Notes: generated from the letters alone by a model not told the origin. A stretch of 64,000 nucleotides of DNA from Rhodospirillales bacterium (GCA_016710335.1 JADJXQ010000004.1:380637-444636), one strand, 5' to 3'; shown: positions 27,614 to 36,296, counted from the first letter of the stretch. Numbers and translations: made by a program.

Positions 27614-28546
27614 CTAGAGCTCCGCCTCCAGGAGATCTGGTGACACCGGCATCCCTTCCGGCATCGCCAGTGAGCGATCGCCACCGGTAAGGGCACGGCT
27701 CAGAGAGGCGGCACTGATTCCGATCGCCACGAGAAGTGGATATTTCCTGCCTGCGACGACGACCGTTTCGTTGAACAAGGACAGCAGAGCCGCTCGAGCC
27801 GCGCGCTCTCCCAAGCTTGGCGCTGTTTCGCCCTCAGTACCAACGAGCAATCGCACTCGCCAGTCGACATAGGGCCTATACGGTTCGAGAAGGTCGTCGG
27901 CGAGACAGAAGGGATTCCCCCTGTTGCGGTGGTACACCCCGAGGGAGGGGATCAGGCCCGCCGCAACTACGGCACGGGCTATGGCGGCGCGGACGACAGC
28001 GTAGCCGTAGTTGAGGAGGGCGTTGATGCCGTCGGCATCGCGATCACGGCGGAATTCCCGACCGAACAAGCGCGGCCAATAGCGCTGCGCCGCCTGGGCC
28101 TCGAGATTGTCCGGATCGCCGGACCGGACCCGGCGGGCCATGAGGGGAAGGCCGCATGGGTCCGACGTGAACCACGACAGGACATGGCCCTGCTGCGCGA
28201 TCTTGACCCGGACCAGAGCCTGCCAGATCCTTTTTTTCCGCGGTTCGCCCGCCTCCACCTGGGCCCGATGGCGCTCGGTCTGCACGTGGTGAGCGTCGAG
28301 CGGCAGCATCATTCCGGCCGGAAGGTGGTCACGACCCGTGACCATCAGGGTCGCCCCGGCCGCGAGTAGTTCGATGAAGACGGCTTGACTGTAGGTCGCC
28401 CGCACGTCGTCGACGATGACAACCCCCAGATCCTCGATTGGCAAGGTCGCCGTCGGGTGCTCCGGTCTCTCCACCACCAGTTGCCGGTGGGAAACGGAGA
28501 GCCGGGTGCCGGGGGTTGCGAACTCCACCGTCTTCCGGATCATCAC
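27614..28546 (-). CDS. cas1: CRISPR-associated endonuclease Cas1, type II
   Basis: Cas1 is the integrase of the adaptation complex, here 310 residues. The N-terminal beta domain includes PIEDLGVVIVDDVRATYSQAVFIELLAAGATLMVTGRDHLPAGMMLPL. The helical catalytic domain contains INALLNYGYAVVRAAIARAVVAAGLIPSLGVYHRNRGNPFCLADDLLEPYRP, with the active-site His and acidic residues in place. These features match type II Cas1. It lies nine bases after cas9 and five before cas2. No csn2 or cas4 follows, which defines subtype II-C. Confidence 0.95.
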   Translation of the reverse strand: MMIRKTVEFATPGTRLSVSHRQLVVERPEHPTATLPIEDLGVVIVDDVRATYSQAVFIELLAAGATLMVTGRDHLPAGMMLPLDAHHVQTERHRAQVEAGEPRKKRIWQALVRVKIAQQGHVLSWFTSDPCGLPLMARRVRSGDPDNLEAQAAQRYWPRLFGREFRRDRDADGINALLNYGYAVVRAAIARAVVAAGLIPSLGVYHRNRGNPFCLADDLLEPYRPYVDWRVRLLVGTEGETAPSLGERAARAALLSLFNETVVVAGRKYPLLVAIGISAASLSRALTGGDRSLAMPEGMPVSPDLLEAEL

Positions 28547-28555
28547 GGCTCCTCA

Positions 28556-31500
28556 TCAGTCGTTGGCGGGCCGAACGCGGCCGATCGGATCGACCGCCAC
28601 CTTTCGGGCGCCCCTCGCCAACAGGGACGCTGCGTTGGGGCGGTTGGTCGTCGCGTGCGCCGCGTCATTGGCGTTCTCAACAACAATCTGACCGTTCGAC
28701 CACGCGCCCTGTACGATCCAGCAGCCTGCCTTGTTTCCCTCCGTGAGCTGCAGTGCGTCGCCTGGCGCAAGCGACATGACGAATGCAGCGCCATCCTCCG
28801 GCGCGCGCCGTACGATCGGTTCCCTCCGCGCAACTCTCCGTGCGGCTTCGAACAGGCTGACGACATCGAAGACCACCCGTCCTGCCGCGGTGCGGTAGAT
28901 CGCGATGTGGTGGTTGGCGCCGAGATCGGCGTATCCAGTGGAGACCGGAGCCATCAGACGGACCTGTTGTCTTGTCCACAGTCGTACCTTCCGGATTTCC
29001 GGTTTATCGTCTCCGAGTCGCGGGTAGGGCGGAAACGCCCTCTTCGGATCGCCACCGCGTTCGTTGACCCATCCGGTGACGACCTCGCGAACGCGCGAGT
29101 CGCAGATGCACCCAAGCTCGGTCTTGCTGATCGACTCGAGCCTCTTCCGGGTGACGAACTCGCGATAGGTACCGCTCTTTGTCGAGACGTCGTTGCCAGT
29201 GTCGCCGTAGACGGTGTCCTTGTGCAGCGGTCCGGATACCTTCTTCCGCACCCGGTGCGAGACGACGATGTTGGTGACAGCCTTTTCCGCGTCGGCACGG
29301 ATTGTCGTCCACGGCGGCGGCAGGCTCGGTTCCGCGGCACGCGGATCGTCCTTGGCCTGCCAATAGCGGGACAGGCGGTTCGTCATCCCGGGGTGGGTAC
29401 AGGCGACGGTGAGCGCGTCGATGGCGTGGTGGCGATGGTCGGCGCGCGTCTTCTCGCCGTTGTCCGCCAGGATGTTGTTAAGTCCCCACAGCTCCCGGAG
29501 CCGTGCGGTAACCCGACCGGTGACGGCCTGAACATGAACGGGCGCTTCGGGTCCGACGTCCGGCCAGAGACGCTTAAGGAAGGCGACCGCTTGCCGAGCG
29601 GCATAGCCGGTGTCGTTCAACTGGCGGCTGGCGAATTCGTCCGGCAGGCACTCGGCCAGGAACCGCTTCACCTTTCCCGCCGACATGCCATTCCCGCCCT
29701 TCGCCGCGATCATCTCCTGCAGGCGCCTCTTGACCGCGTCCCACCGGTCGGGGTCGTGAGCCAAGTACTCGAACGGCGTCCTGTCGCCTTTCTCGAGGTT
29801 CACGTCCCTGCGGCACAGGGTCTTGTTGCGGAAGCTGTCGTCGAAGGAGCGCCAGCGCGGCCAGATGTGCTCGACGTCGAAGCGCCCCTCTCGAAACAAG
29901 GCGTCAAAGCCGATCTGGTCGCCGGTATAGGGGCAACGCTCCCGGCTTTCCTTCCACAGGAGCCAGCGCTCGATGTCCCTTCGTGACGGCTCATGGATTC
30001 CGTTCTCACCGAGATCCTTGACGGCGTCTCGTCGGCGCTTCTCCTGCTTTCTTCGTGCGGCTTCTGTCTCTTCCCGTTCGCGCTTCGACTTGCCGACGTC
30101 CCGAGCAACCTCGACACGGATCATGTCCGGCTTGCCGTAGAGACCGATGAGGTTATTGACGACCTTACGCAGCTCGTTCTGGGTGCGCACGACCGTCGGA
30201 TTGCGAAGCTTGGCGATCCGCTCCCGCTCCTCGCGGACGGCGGGGCTCGGCAAGCGGTCGAGAACCTCACCAGTCGGCCGATCGCGATCGGGGAAGGTGC
30301 TGTTTCTCCATTCTTCCCATTCCGGTGCGTTGACGAGAACGCCGAAGCGGACGCCTGCCTTGAGATGTGGCATGAAAGCCTCAAGCGCTTTGACAGAAAA
30401 TGGTTCCCAGCCGGTCGGGAAGGTCATCTCCGAGAGTTGCTTCGCTTGTTCCTGCGTGATGGCGAAGTCAGCGATGAAGGTCGATACTGCTTCCGCTCGG
30501 CGCTGTCTCCGCTCGGGCGCCGACAGTATTATTACGCGTTGGTCTCCGATCTCGCCGTAGTCCGCTGCCCACAGCCGCCGATGCACGGCATCGCGAATCG
30601 CCTGTTTGTGGGGATGATCCGCCCAATCGCCTCCGAAGACACGGGCAAGCTTGGCCTCGACCGTGTTGCCGAGGAGCCCCCTGTCGCCGCCGATCTCCAG
30701 ATTGAACTTGAGACGCTTCTCGACGCCCGCTTCCCCGCGGGCCTTGTAGAGCGGCTTGAGTGCGGCACGCACACCCGCCCAAGTCATCGACGCTTGCGTC
30801 TGCAGGCGGTCCATGATGGCCGCCCGTTCGTCTTCGTCCAGGGGACGAGCGTTGCCTCCAACTCCGAGGTTATTCAGCTTCTCCAGCATTCGCCGTTGCT
30901 GGGACAACCATGCTCCTTTCGGACACAGATCTTCCCCCGGCATGAAGCGGCATTCGCCGAGGGTGTTCTTGCGCCAGAAGACGGGCCGTTGGGCGAAGAC
31001 CGTGTCCTGGATAGCGGCTTTGAACGAGGTGTCCCGCAGGATGGCGTGGTGTGGCGCTTGCGCTTCCCACAGAGCCTCGAATTCGTTCACGACGTCGGAC
31101 CGGTGAGCGTGGAGGCCCCGCTTTCGTTCCTGCGGTCCGCGCAACGACAGCCAGGCTCCGAGGGTCGTGCCGGCGTCTCGGAGGGCCCTCGTCGTCTCGT
31201 CTCGATCCGACTTCGCGGCCTTCTCGTCGCTATCCTCTTCCGCCTGATCAACGTCCTCTTCCAGCTCCCGCCCGCTGAAGTGCCGATGCTTGGCCAAATG
31301 GTAAATTGCTCTGCCGACCTCGTGCGGCGACAGAGCTTCGGAAAGCCCACGCTTGCGGAGCAGGTAAGGATCTGCGGCCATGGTTGCGGACCATTCAGGA
31401 TGGCCGTACCTGGGCAACAAGCCCGCGCTGCCAAGAGCTTCGTTCAGCGCTCTACGGCGTTGCCGACGACGACGGAGTTGTCGGCGCGCCATGCGCTTCT

Positions 31501-31660
31501 GTCGACGCGTCTGGTTGAAGGGTGTTCCTTCAGGATCGCGCGCCTCCGGAAACACGCGAACTCCAAGACGTAGAATCCGACCTTGCTCTGTCTCCGGCAG
31601 ATGGTCGATGACTGCAAATCCTATAGATGTGGTACCGATATCGAAGCCGAGAACCCTCAT
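28556..31660 (-). CDS. cas9: CRISPR-associated endonuclease Cas9, type II-C
   Basis: This compact Cas9 of 1034 residues contains RuvC-I (VLGFDIGTTSIGFAVID, catalytic Asp at residue 7) and an Arg-rich bridge helix at about 50-72 (TRRQKRMARRQLRRRRQRRR). RuvC-II (IRVEVARD) is near 514, HNH (RFDVEHIWPRWRSFDDSFRNKTLC) near 595, and RuvC-III (HRHHAIDALTVAC) near 743. The HNH motif has Glu-His where Asp-His is usual; the general-base His is kept. The frame is open to 31747, but that extension lies over the tracrRNA anti-repeat, and the ATG at 31660 begins the conserved core. With cas1 and cas2 it forms a minimal II-C operon. Confidence 0.97.
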   Translation of the reverse strand: MRVLGFDIGTTSIGFAVIDHLPETEQGRILRLGVRVFPEARDPEGTPFNQTRRQKRMARRQLRRRRQRRRALNEALGSAGLLPRYGHPEWSATMAADPYLLRKRGLSEALSPHEVGRAIYHLAKHRHFSGRELEEDVDQAEEDSDEKAAKSDRDETTRALRDAGTTLGAWLSLRGPQERKRGLHAHRSDVVNEFEALWEAQAPHHAILRDTSFKAAIQDTVFAQRPVFWRKNTLGECRFMPGEDLCPKGAWLSQQRRMLEKLNNLGVGGNARPLDEDERAAIMDRLQTQASMTWAGVRAALKPLYKARGEAGVEKRLKFNLEIGGDRGLLGNTVEAKLARVFGGDWADHPHKQAIRDAVHRRLWAADYGEIGDQRVIILSAPERRQRRAEAVSTFIADFAITQEQAKQLSEMTFPTGWEPFSVKALEAFMPHLKAGVRFGVLVNAPEWEEWRNSTFPDRDRPTGEVLDRLPSPAVREERERIAKLRNPTVVRTQNELRKVVNNLIGLYGKPDMIRVEVARDVGKSKREREETEAARRKQEKRRRDAVKDLGENGIHEPSRRDIERWLLWKESRERCPYTGDQIGFDALFREGRFDVEHIWPRWRSFDDSFRNKTLCRRDVNLEKGDRTPFEYLAHDPDRWDAVKRRLQEMIAAKGGNGMSAGKVKRFLAECLPDEFASRQLNDTGYAARQAVAFLKRLWPDVGPEAPVHVQAVTGRVTARLRELWGLNNILADNGEKTRADHRHHAIDALTVACTHPGMTNRLSRYWQAKDDPRAAEPSLPPPWTTIRADAEKAVTNIVVSHRVRKKVSGPLHKDTVYGDTGNDVSTKSGTYREFVTRKRLESISKTELGCICDSRVREVVTGWVNERGGDPKRAFPPYPRLGDDKPEIRKVRLWTRQQVRLMAPVSTGYADLGANHHIAIYRTAAGRVVFDVVSLFEAARRVARREPIVRRAPEDGAAFVMSLAPGDALQLTEGNKAGCWIVQGAWSNGQIVVENANDAAHATTNRPNAASLLARGARKVAVDPIGRVRPAND

Positions 31661-31675
31661 CGGTTTTTCAACCCC

Positions 31676-31704
31676 TTGTATTTTGTGTTCCGGTAGTCTA
31701 TCGT
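31676..31704 (+). promoter_or_regulatory. Candidate tracrRNA promoter
   Basis: TTGTAT and TATCGT are 17 bp apart and would start transcription about 6-8 bases further on, at the first base of the anti-repeat. The match to sigma-70 consensus is modest (three and four of six). The element occupies the same 50 bp that must hold the cas9 leader on the other strand. Confidence 0.35.
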
Positions 31705-31709
31705 AGCGG

Positions 31710-31835
31710 GTGTAGCAAATCGAGAGGCGGTCGCTTTTCGCAAGCAAATCGACCCTTCGTGCGGGCTCGGCGTCCCAAGGTCATCCGCCGGTTCTTCTTC
31801 GCAGACCCCCGCCTCACCAGCGGGGGCTGTTCTTT
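31710..31835 (+). ncRNA. tracrRNA: tracrRNA of the II-C system
   Basis: The 5' part (31710-31746) is an anti-repeat. Its first 17 bases (GTGTAGCAAATCGAGAG) are an exact complement of the 3' part of the CRISPR repeat. The rest pairs with the repeat 5' half through G-U wobbles, one bulged A, two U-U and one G-G mismatch. The tail holds short helices and ends in a GC hairpin, CCCCCGC / GCGGGGG at 31806-31826, followed by CTGTTCTTT. The transcript starts about 50 bp from cas9 and runs away from it. A weak promoter, TTGTAT - 17 bp - TATCGT (31676-31704), lies just upstream. Exact ends are inferred. Confidence 0.9.
31806..31835 (+). terminator. Rho-independent terminator of tracrRNA
   Basis: A seven-base-pair perfect GC stem (31806-31812 with 31820-31826, loop CTCACCA) is followed by a U-rich tail. 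A second imperfect stem, CTGTTC / GAACAG (31827-31854), overlaps its 3' side. Confidence 0.75.
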
Positions 31836-32269
31836 CAACATGTTCCCCGAACAGCAAGCGTGACCGCGCTGGACGTTCTCCCGCGTCACCCCACTTGCAA
31901 TGCCACTGGCGGCATCGGCCGCGGCGCGACTTGCTCGGCGGCGTCCAAGCCCGGCCTTGCGGATGCTGGCGGTAAGGGTTATGTGCCTCAGACGACGGCG
32001 TGCTGGGCGGGGCCGAGGCGAGGCTTCCCCGCGGCGCGCCATCCCGCGCACGGCCGCGGCCCCAGAACACGCTACAGTAGAGCGACGCATTTTCAAGGGG
32101 TTAACCCGGGTATTGCATACATCCGCATACATCCGCATACATTCCTGCGCTCAAAACGGACACATTGCCTGCGTTTCCAAGCAGTTACGCCCGTTCAGGT
32201 GATATAAAATGTACTCGAATCGGGCAAAATGGCCAGAAATCGTGCGCTTTCCATGAGCGTATCTCCCGC
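31836..32269. other. Non-coding stretch between tracrRNA and the marR gene
   Basis: About 430 bp lack a credible gene. Frames on both strands are low-complexity shadows. The stretch includes one copy of a dispersed repeat (32101-32163). Its right 100 bp are AT-richer than the surroundings and hold the marR start region. Confidence 0.5.
32101..32163. repeat. Dispersed intergenic element with 10-bp iterons, copy A
   Basis: Three direct units of GCATACATCC (third truncated to GCATACA) start at 32115. They are preceded by ACCCGG and followed after 16 bases by AAACGGACACA. The same order of motifs at the same spacing occurs at 57801-57863 in the same orientation. The ten-base period puts the units on one face of the helix. 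Confidence 0.75.
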
Positions 32270-32761
32270 ATGAGTAGTGGCCCTCCGGGCGGCTTGTCGG
32301 CTGCGCCCTTGAAGCGCGCGCCATCCCGCGGGCGGCGGATCGACTACGGGCTGCTGCCGGAGCTGGTGGGCTACCAGTTGCGGCGCGCCCAGGCGCGGGT
32401 GTTCGCGGACTTCACGGACGTGGTCACCGACCCCGGGGTTACGCCGGGCGTGTTCGGCGTGCTGGTGATCATCGACGCCAACCCGGGTCTCAGCCAGTCG
32501 GCGTTGGCGAAAGCGATCGGCATCGAGCGCTCGACGATGGTGGCGGTCATCGACCGGCTGCAGGGAGAAGGTTGGGTGCAGCGGAACGTCGCCGCCCATG
32601 ACCGCCGCTCCTACGCCCTCGCGTTGACCGCCGACGGGACGGCGCTGCTGGACCGGCTGGTCCCCAAAGTGCGCCGACATGAGCGCCGCATCGCCCGGGC
32701 CTTGAGCCCGGAGGACATCGCCACCCTGATCGGCATCCTGTCAAGGATCGCGCCCGACTGA
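32270..32761 (+). CDS. MarR-family transcriptional regulator
   Basis: This 163-residue winged-helix regulator has the helix-turn-helix at NPGLSQSALAKAIGIERSTMVAVIDRLQGEGWVQR and the wing at VAAHDRRSYALALTADGTALLDRL. The pattern fits MarR proteins, which repress efflux or catabolic genes and release DNA on ligand binding. The ATG at 32270 is chosen over a frame opening at 32165 because the earlier part crosses the intergenic element region. The SMR efflux gene follows 87 bp later on the same strand and is a plausible target. Ligand unknown. Confidence 0.85.
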   Translation: MSSGPPGGLSAAPLKRAPSRGRRIDYGLLPELVGYQLRRAQARVFADFTDVVTDPGVTPGVFGVLVIIDANPGLSQSALAKAIGIERSTMVAVIDRLQGEGWVQRNVAAHDRRSYALALTADGTALLDRLVPKVRRHERRIARALSPEDIATLIGILSRIAPD

Positions 32762-32848
32762 GGCCCGGGGCCTCCCATCTCGGTTGACGGCGCGGCGACC
32801 GCCCCCGATGCTGCAGCCCGTAGCGGGGCTGCGGACGGGGAGGCGGCG

Positions 32849-33178
32849 GTGGCTTGGGTTTACCTGGTGCTGGCGGGGATATGCGAGTGGGGCTGGCCGA
32901 TGGGCCTCAAGTTCGGCTGGAGCGAACACGGCGTGCGCGCAGGCCCGCTGATCTTCGCCGCCGTTTCCATGACCCTCAGCGGCGTCCTGCTGTTGCTGGC
33001 CCAGCGCGACATTCCGGTCGGCACCGCCTACGCCGTGTGGACCGGCATCGGCGCCGTCGGCACGTTCTTTCTCGGCATCTGGCTGCTCGGCGAAGCGTCG
33101 AGTCTCGCCCGCTACGTGTTCGTCGGCTTCATCGTCGTCGGCATCCTCGGCCTCAAGCTGGCGTCTCCCTCCGACTGA
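32849..33178 (+). CDS. Small multidrug resistance (SMR) family efflux protein, SugE/Gdx-like
   Basis: The 109-residue membrane protein has four helices typical of SMR dimers. The essential membrane Glu is in helix 1 (YLVLAGICEWGWPMGLKFG), and the family motif is AYAVWTGIGAVGTFFLGIWLLGE. Sequence around CEWGWPMGLK is closer to the SugE/Gdx (guanidinium exporter) branch than to EmrE. The start is GTG. It acts as a proton antiporter in the inner membrane. It may be controlled by the MarR protein upstream. Confidence 0.85.
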   Translation: MAWVYLVLAGICEWGWPMGLKFGWSEHGVRAGPLIFAAVSMTLSGVLLLLAQRDIPVGTAYAVWTGIGAVGTFFLGIWLLGEASSLARYVFVGFIVVGILGLKLASPSD

Positions 33179-33181
33179 CGG

Positions 33182-34009
33182 TCAGTGCGACAGCAGCACC
33201 GGGACGGTGAGGTGGGTGAGGATGTGGCGGGTGCCGCTGCCGCGGTTCAGGTGCGGGAAGCCGTAGTGCCCGTGGGCGCCCATGACCAGCAAGTCGGCGC
33301 CGCGGTCGGCGATCCGTGACAGAAGCATGTCCATGACCCCGATGTCCTGGACCTCGAGCGCTTCCGTATCGGCGGCGACGCCGTGTGCCTTGAGGTGCCG
33401 CGCCAGGTCGGCGCAGGGCACGTCACCGTGGGATCGGGCCGGATCGCGCGGATTCAAGGCGACCAGCACCACCTCTTCCGCCGCGACGAGGAACGGCAAG
33501 GCATCGTGAACGGCGCGCGTCGCCTCGCGGCCGCCGTTCCAGGCCACCATCACCCGCCGGCCGACGTGGGGAAACTCGCCGGCATAGGGGAGGGCCAGGA
33601 CCGGCCGTCCCGACCACAGCACGATCCTCTCGATCAGGTCCTGCGGCACCCCCGAGGCATGCTGCTGGCGCGCATCATGCTGCCCGAGAACGGCCAGGTC
33701 GGAATGCCGCGCCCAGAACAGGAGGGCCGAGATCAGAGCGTCGTCGCGCCGCACGATGCTCGCCGACCACTCCGCGGCGATGCCGGAAGCGCTGGTTTGT
33801 TCGGCCCAAAGACCGCGCCAGCGGTTCTCCTCGTCGCGGAAGATCTCGTCCGGCCGCCGCGAGGCCAGATTGGCGAGGTAGGGATCGCACTCGGCGAACG
33901 CGCCGCGGAGCCGCGCGCCGAACCGTTTCGCCAGATCGAGCGCCAAGCGCACGCGGGTTTCGCTCCGCTCGAGGCTGTCCACATGCACCATGATTTCGCG
34001 GTAGGTCAT
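33182..34009 (-). CDS. Universal stress protein, tandem UspA domains
   Basis: The 275-residue protein has two Usp halves. The N-terminal half (MTYREIMVHVDSLERSETRVRLALDLAKRFGARLRGAFA) lacks a clear nucleotide loop. The C-terminal half starts at RRVMVAWNGGREATRAVHDALPFL and ends with the ATP-binding motif LLVMGAHGHYGFPHLNRGSGTRHILTHLTVPVLLSH. This arrangement is common in alphaproteobacterial tandem Usps linked to stress survival. It is convergent with the SMR gene (4 bp apart) and divergent from the App1-like gene. Confidence 0.85.
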   Translation of the reverse strand: MTYREIMVHVDSLERSETRVRLALDLAKRFGARLRGAFAECDPYLANLASRRPDEIFRDEENRWRGLWAEQTSASGIAAEWSASIVRRDDALISALLFWARHSDLAVLGQHDARQQHASGVPQDLIERIVLWSGRPVLALPYAGEFPHVGRRVMVAWNGGREATRAVHDALPFLVAAEEVVLVALNPRDPARSHGDVPCADLARHLKAHGVAADTEALEVQDIGVMDMLLSRIADRGADLLVMGAHGHYGFPHLNRGSGTRHILTHLTVPVLLSH

Positions 34010-34185
34010 GCTTGGAGCTCCATCGATCGCCGGCGATAACGCTACTCTGCTCTATCTTCTTGTGTTTAACTCCATTTCGGGTTTGAGACAATGCCGGCTC
34101 GCGGAACCAGCCGTCGCCGCCGGCATTGACTTGAACAAGCACGATAACCAGGCGCAATGCCGATGCGCGCGCGCGAGGACCCTTC

Positions 34186-35463
34186 ATGAACGCTGGCCCC
34201 AGCGGTTCGACCCGCCACATGGCCAACACCGGGCTGCGGCGGTTGCTGCGGCTGGTGGCGCGTCCGGTTCGCCGCACGGGGCGGCGCAGCGGACCGGTGC
34301 TGCAGGCTTATCGCGGCTTCGGGCACGACGACGAGATCTTTCTCATGGGCCGGGTCGTCCGGCAGATGGGCCTCGGGATCGGGCTCAGGCTGGGCGGCCT
34401 CGCGCACGACATCGTCGACATCCTCCGCCGCTTCCTGCGCCGCGGCATCGGCGGCGCGCTGGTCGAGGCGCGCTTCGGCGGCGCGGTCGAGAGGGTCACT
34501 GCCGACAGTCTCGGCTATTTCCGCCTGCACATGCGCATCCAGGACCGCCCCCACGGGCGGGATGGCTGGCACGCGGTCGAACTGGCGCTGATCGAGCCGA
34601 AGTGCGACGCGCACGCCCGCGGCTGGGTGTACATCCCGCCCAACACCTGCCGCTTCGTCGTCATCAGCGACATCGACGATACCGTCATGTTCACCGGCGT
34701 CGCCAACAAGCTGAAAATGCTGTGGCGCCTGTTCGTCAGCAAGGCGGAGAGCCGGCTCGCCTTCCCCGGCGCCGGCGCCTTGTACCGGGCGCTCTATGGC
34801 GGTGTCTCCGGCTTCGAGCACAACCCGATGCTGTACGTGTCGCGCGGGCCGTGGAGCATCTACGAAGTGCTGGAGACGTTCTTCAACCTGCACTGCATCC
34901 CCGTCGGCCCGATCCTTTTCCTCAGGGAGTGGGGAGTGACCCTGCAGCACCCGCTGCCCAAGAAGGGCAAGAACCACAAGCGCGATATGATCGACCGGAT
35001 GCTGTCGCTCTATGACGACATGCCGTTCGTGCTGATCGGCGACTCGGGCCAGCATGATCCGGAGATCTATGCCCGCATCGTCAAGGAGCACCGGTCGCGG
35101 GTGCTCGCCGTCTACATCCGCAACATCAGCCGTGATCCGGAACGCATCGCCGCCATCGAGGCCCTGGCCAAAGAGGTCGCCGATGCCGGCAGCAGTCTGG
35201 TGCTGGCCGCCGACAGCCACGCCATGGCGGAGCACGCCGCCGACCTCGGCCTGATCCCCCGTCACGCCCTGGCCGCCATCGAGGACGAGCAGCGGGCGGC
35301 GGGGGAGGAGATCCCGCACGGCCGGCTGCAGAGGCTGGAGGGCGAGACGGCGCCGGAGACCCATGAAGCCGTGGAGCAGGGCCGCCTCGAGGACATGCTG
35401 ACCGGGACGGCGGAGAATGAGCCGCCGGAGAGCGTCGCCGTGGACAGCGGGCGCCGCGCGTGA
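34186..35463 (+). CDS. App1-like phosphatase domain protein (DUF2183)
   Basis: This 425-residue protein carries the HAD-like motif VVISDIDDTVMFTGVANK at about residues 157-175, the DxDxT signature of App1 phosphatidate phosphatases. Further family segments are YVSRGPWSIYEVLETFF, GPILFLREWG, KRDMIDRMLSLYDDMPFVLIGDSGQHDPEIYARIV and AVYIRNIS. App1 of yeast dephosphorylates phosphatidate; bacterial members are poorly known, so the substrate here is uncertain. No signal peptide is clear. The C-terminus overlaps the tspO start (GTGA), so the two are coupled. Confidence 0.85.
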   Translation: MNAGPSGSTRHMANTGLRRLLRLVARPVRRTGRRSGPVLQAYRGFGHDDEIFLMGRVVRQMGLGIGLRLGGLAHDIVDILRRFLRRGIGGALVEARFGGAVERVTADSLGYFRLHMRIQDRPHGRDGWHAVELALIEPKCDAHARGWVYIPPNTCRFVVISDIDDTVMFTGVANKLKMLWRLFVSKAESRLAFPGAGALYRALYGGVSGFEHNPMLYVSRGPWSIYEVLETFFNLHCIPVGPILFLREWGVTLQHPLPKKGKNHKRDMIDRMLSLYDDMPFVLIGDSGQHDPEIYARIVKEHRSRVLAVYIRNISRDPERIAAIEALAKEVADAGSSLVLAADSHAMAEHAADLGLIPRHALAAIEDEQRAAGEEIPHGRLQRLEGETAPETHEAVEQGRLEDMLTGTAENEPPESVAVDSGRRA

Positions 35464-35960
35464 CGGCGTCGCCCTCGAGCCGGCGCCGGTCGGGCCCCGA
35501 CCTCCTCGGCCTCGCCGGGTTTGCCGTCCTGTGCCTGGCGGTGTCGGGGATCGGCGGCGCCATAACCGCGACCAGCGTCGACGGCTGGTACCAGACCTTG
35601 CAGAAGCCGTCGTTCAACCCGCCCGACTGGGTGTTCGGGCCGGTGTGGACGGTGCTCTATGTCATGATGGCGGTGGCCGCCTGGCGGGTGTGGCGCCGCG
35701 CCGGGTTCGCGGGCGGACGCGCGGCGCTGACGGCGTTCCTGGTCCAACTCGGCCTCAACCTCGCATGGACCGTCCTGTTCTTCGGTCTGCAGGCGATCGG
35801 GCTGGCGCTGATCGAGATCGTCGTACTGCTCGCCGCGATCGTTGTCACCGCCGTCCTGTTCCGGCGTATCGACCGCCTCGCCGGTTGGCTGCTGGCGCCG
35901 TATGGGCTCTGGGTCGCGTACGCCATGGCCCTCAACACGTCCCTCTGGCTGCTGAACTAA
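35460..35960 (+). CDS. tspO: TspO/MBR-family tryptophan-rich sensory protein
   Basis: The 166-residue protein has five predicted membrane helices and the family landmarks DGWYQTLQKPSFNPPDWVFGPVWTVLYVMMAVAAWRVWR and GLNLAWTVLFFG. TspO proteins bind porphyrins and affect tetrapyrrole and photosystem gene control in alphaproteobacteria. The start is GTG, overlapping the App1-like stop. A strong stem-loop just after its stop codon is a likely terminator. Confidence 0.92.
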   Translation: MTASPSSRRRSGPDLLGLAGFAVLCLAVSGIGGAITATSVDGWYQTLQKPSFNPPDWVFGPVWTVLYVMMAVAAWRVWRRAGFAGGRAALTAFLVQLGLNLAWTVLFFGLQAIGLALIEIVVLLAAIVVTAVLFRRIDRLAGWLLAPYGLWVAYAMALNTSLWLLN

Positions 35961-35962
35961 AA

Positions 35963-35997
35963 CGGTGCTGGCGGATGTGAGTCGTCCGTCAGCACCG
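35963..35997. terminator. Stem-loop between tspO and a convergent gene
   Basis: An interrupted inverted repeat pairs CGGTGCTG with CAGCACCG, plus inner CGGA / TCCG pairs. It lies between two converging genes and could stop transcription from both sides; there is no long U-tract on either strand. Confidence 0.5.
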
Positions 35998-36017
35998 ACA
36001 AACCGCCGATCGCGGCC

Positions 36018-36296
36018 TCAGTCCTCGAAAAGCCGCTTGCCCAGCTTCCACGCTGCATAGGTGCCGCCGATGGCGAGTGCCGCTGGCAGCGCGATCGACG
36101 CGGCGGTGGTTCCAAGCACTGCGACCGCGGCGCCCTTCAGAGTAGTGGCGGCGAGCGCCGCCTTCACCCCCACCGCTCCGTGAGCCGCAGTGGCCGCCGC
36201 CGTTGTCATTGCGGAGCCAGTGGCGACTCCCGATGAAGCACCCACAGCAACGATCGTTCCCTTGGCAACGCCGGTCGCTTCATCCTCCCGGGACAT
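36018..36296 (-). CDS. Small Gly/Ala-rich hydrophobic protein, unrecognised
   Basis: This 92-residue protein is low in complexity. A short charged N-terminus (MSREDEATGVAKG) is followed by long Ala/Gly/Val/Thr segments that could form two or three membrane helices with small residues facing each other, and a charged end (WKLGKRLFED). The composition recalls glycine-zipper membrane proteins, but no family is recognised. The ATG at 36296 has GGGGAGGAT upstream. It stands alone, convergent with tspO. Confidence 0.6.
   Translation of the reverse strand: MSREDEATGVAKGTIVAVGASSGVATGSAMTTAAATAAHGAVGVKAALAATTLKGAAVAVLGTTAASIALPAALAIGGTYAAWKLGKRLFED

Noticed and set aside
31661..31747. 29-residue N-terminal extension of Cas9
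   Set aside because: It lies over the tracrRNA promoter and anti-repeat, has no family counterpart, and the ATG at 31660 begins the RuvC-I strand.
31698..32138. Minus-strand frame over the tracrRNA and following DNA, at first considered a transposase remnant
   Set aside because: No transposase motif, no inverted repeats or target duplication; the frame overlaps the tracrRNA and the iteron element.
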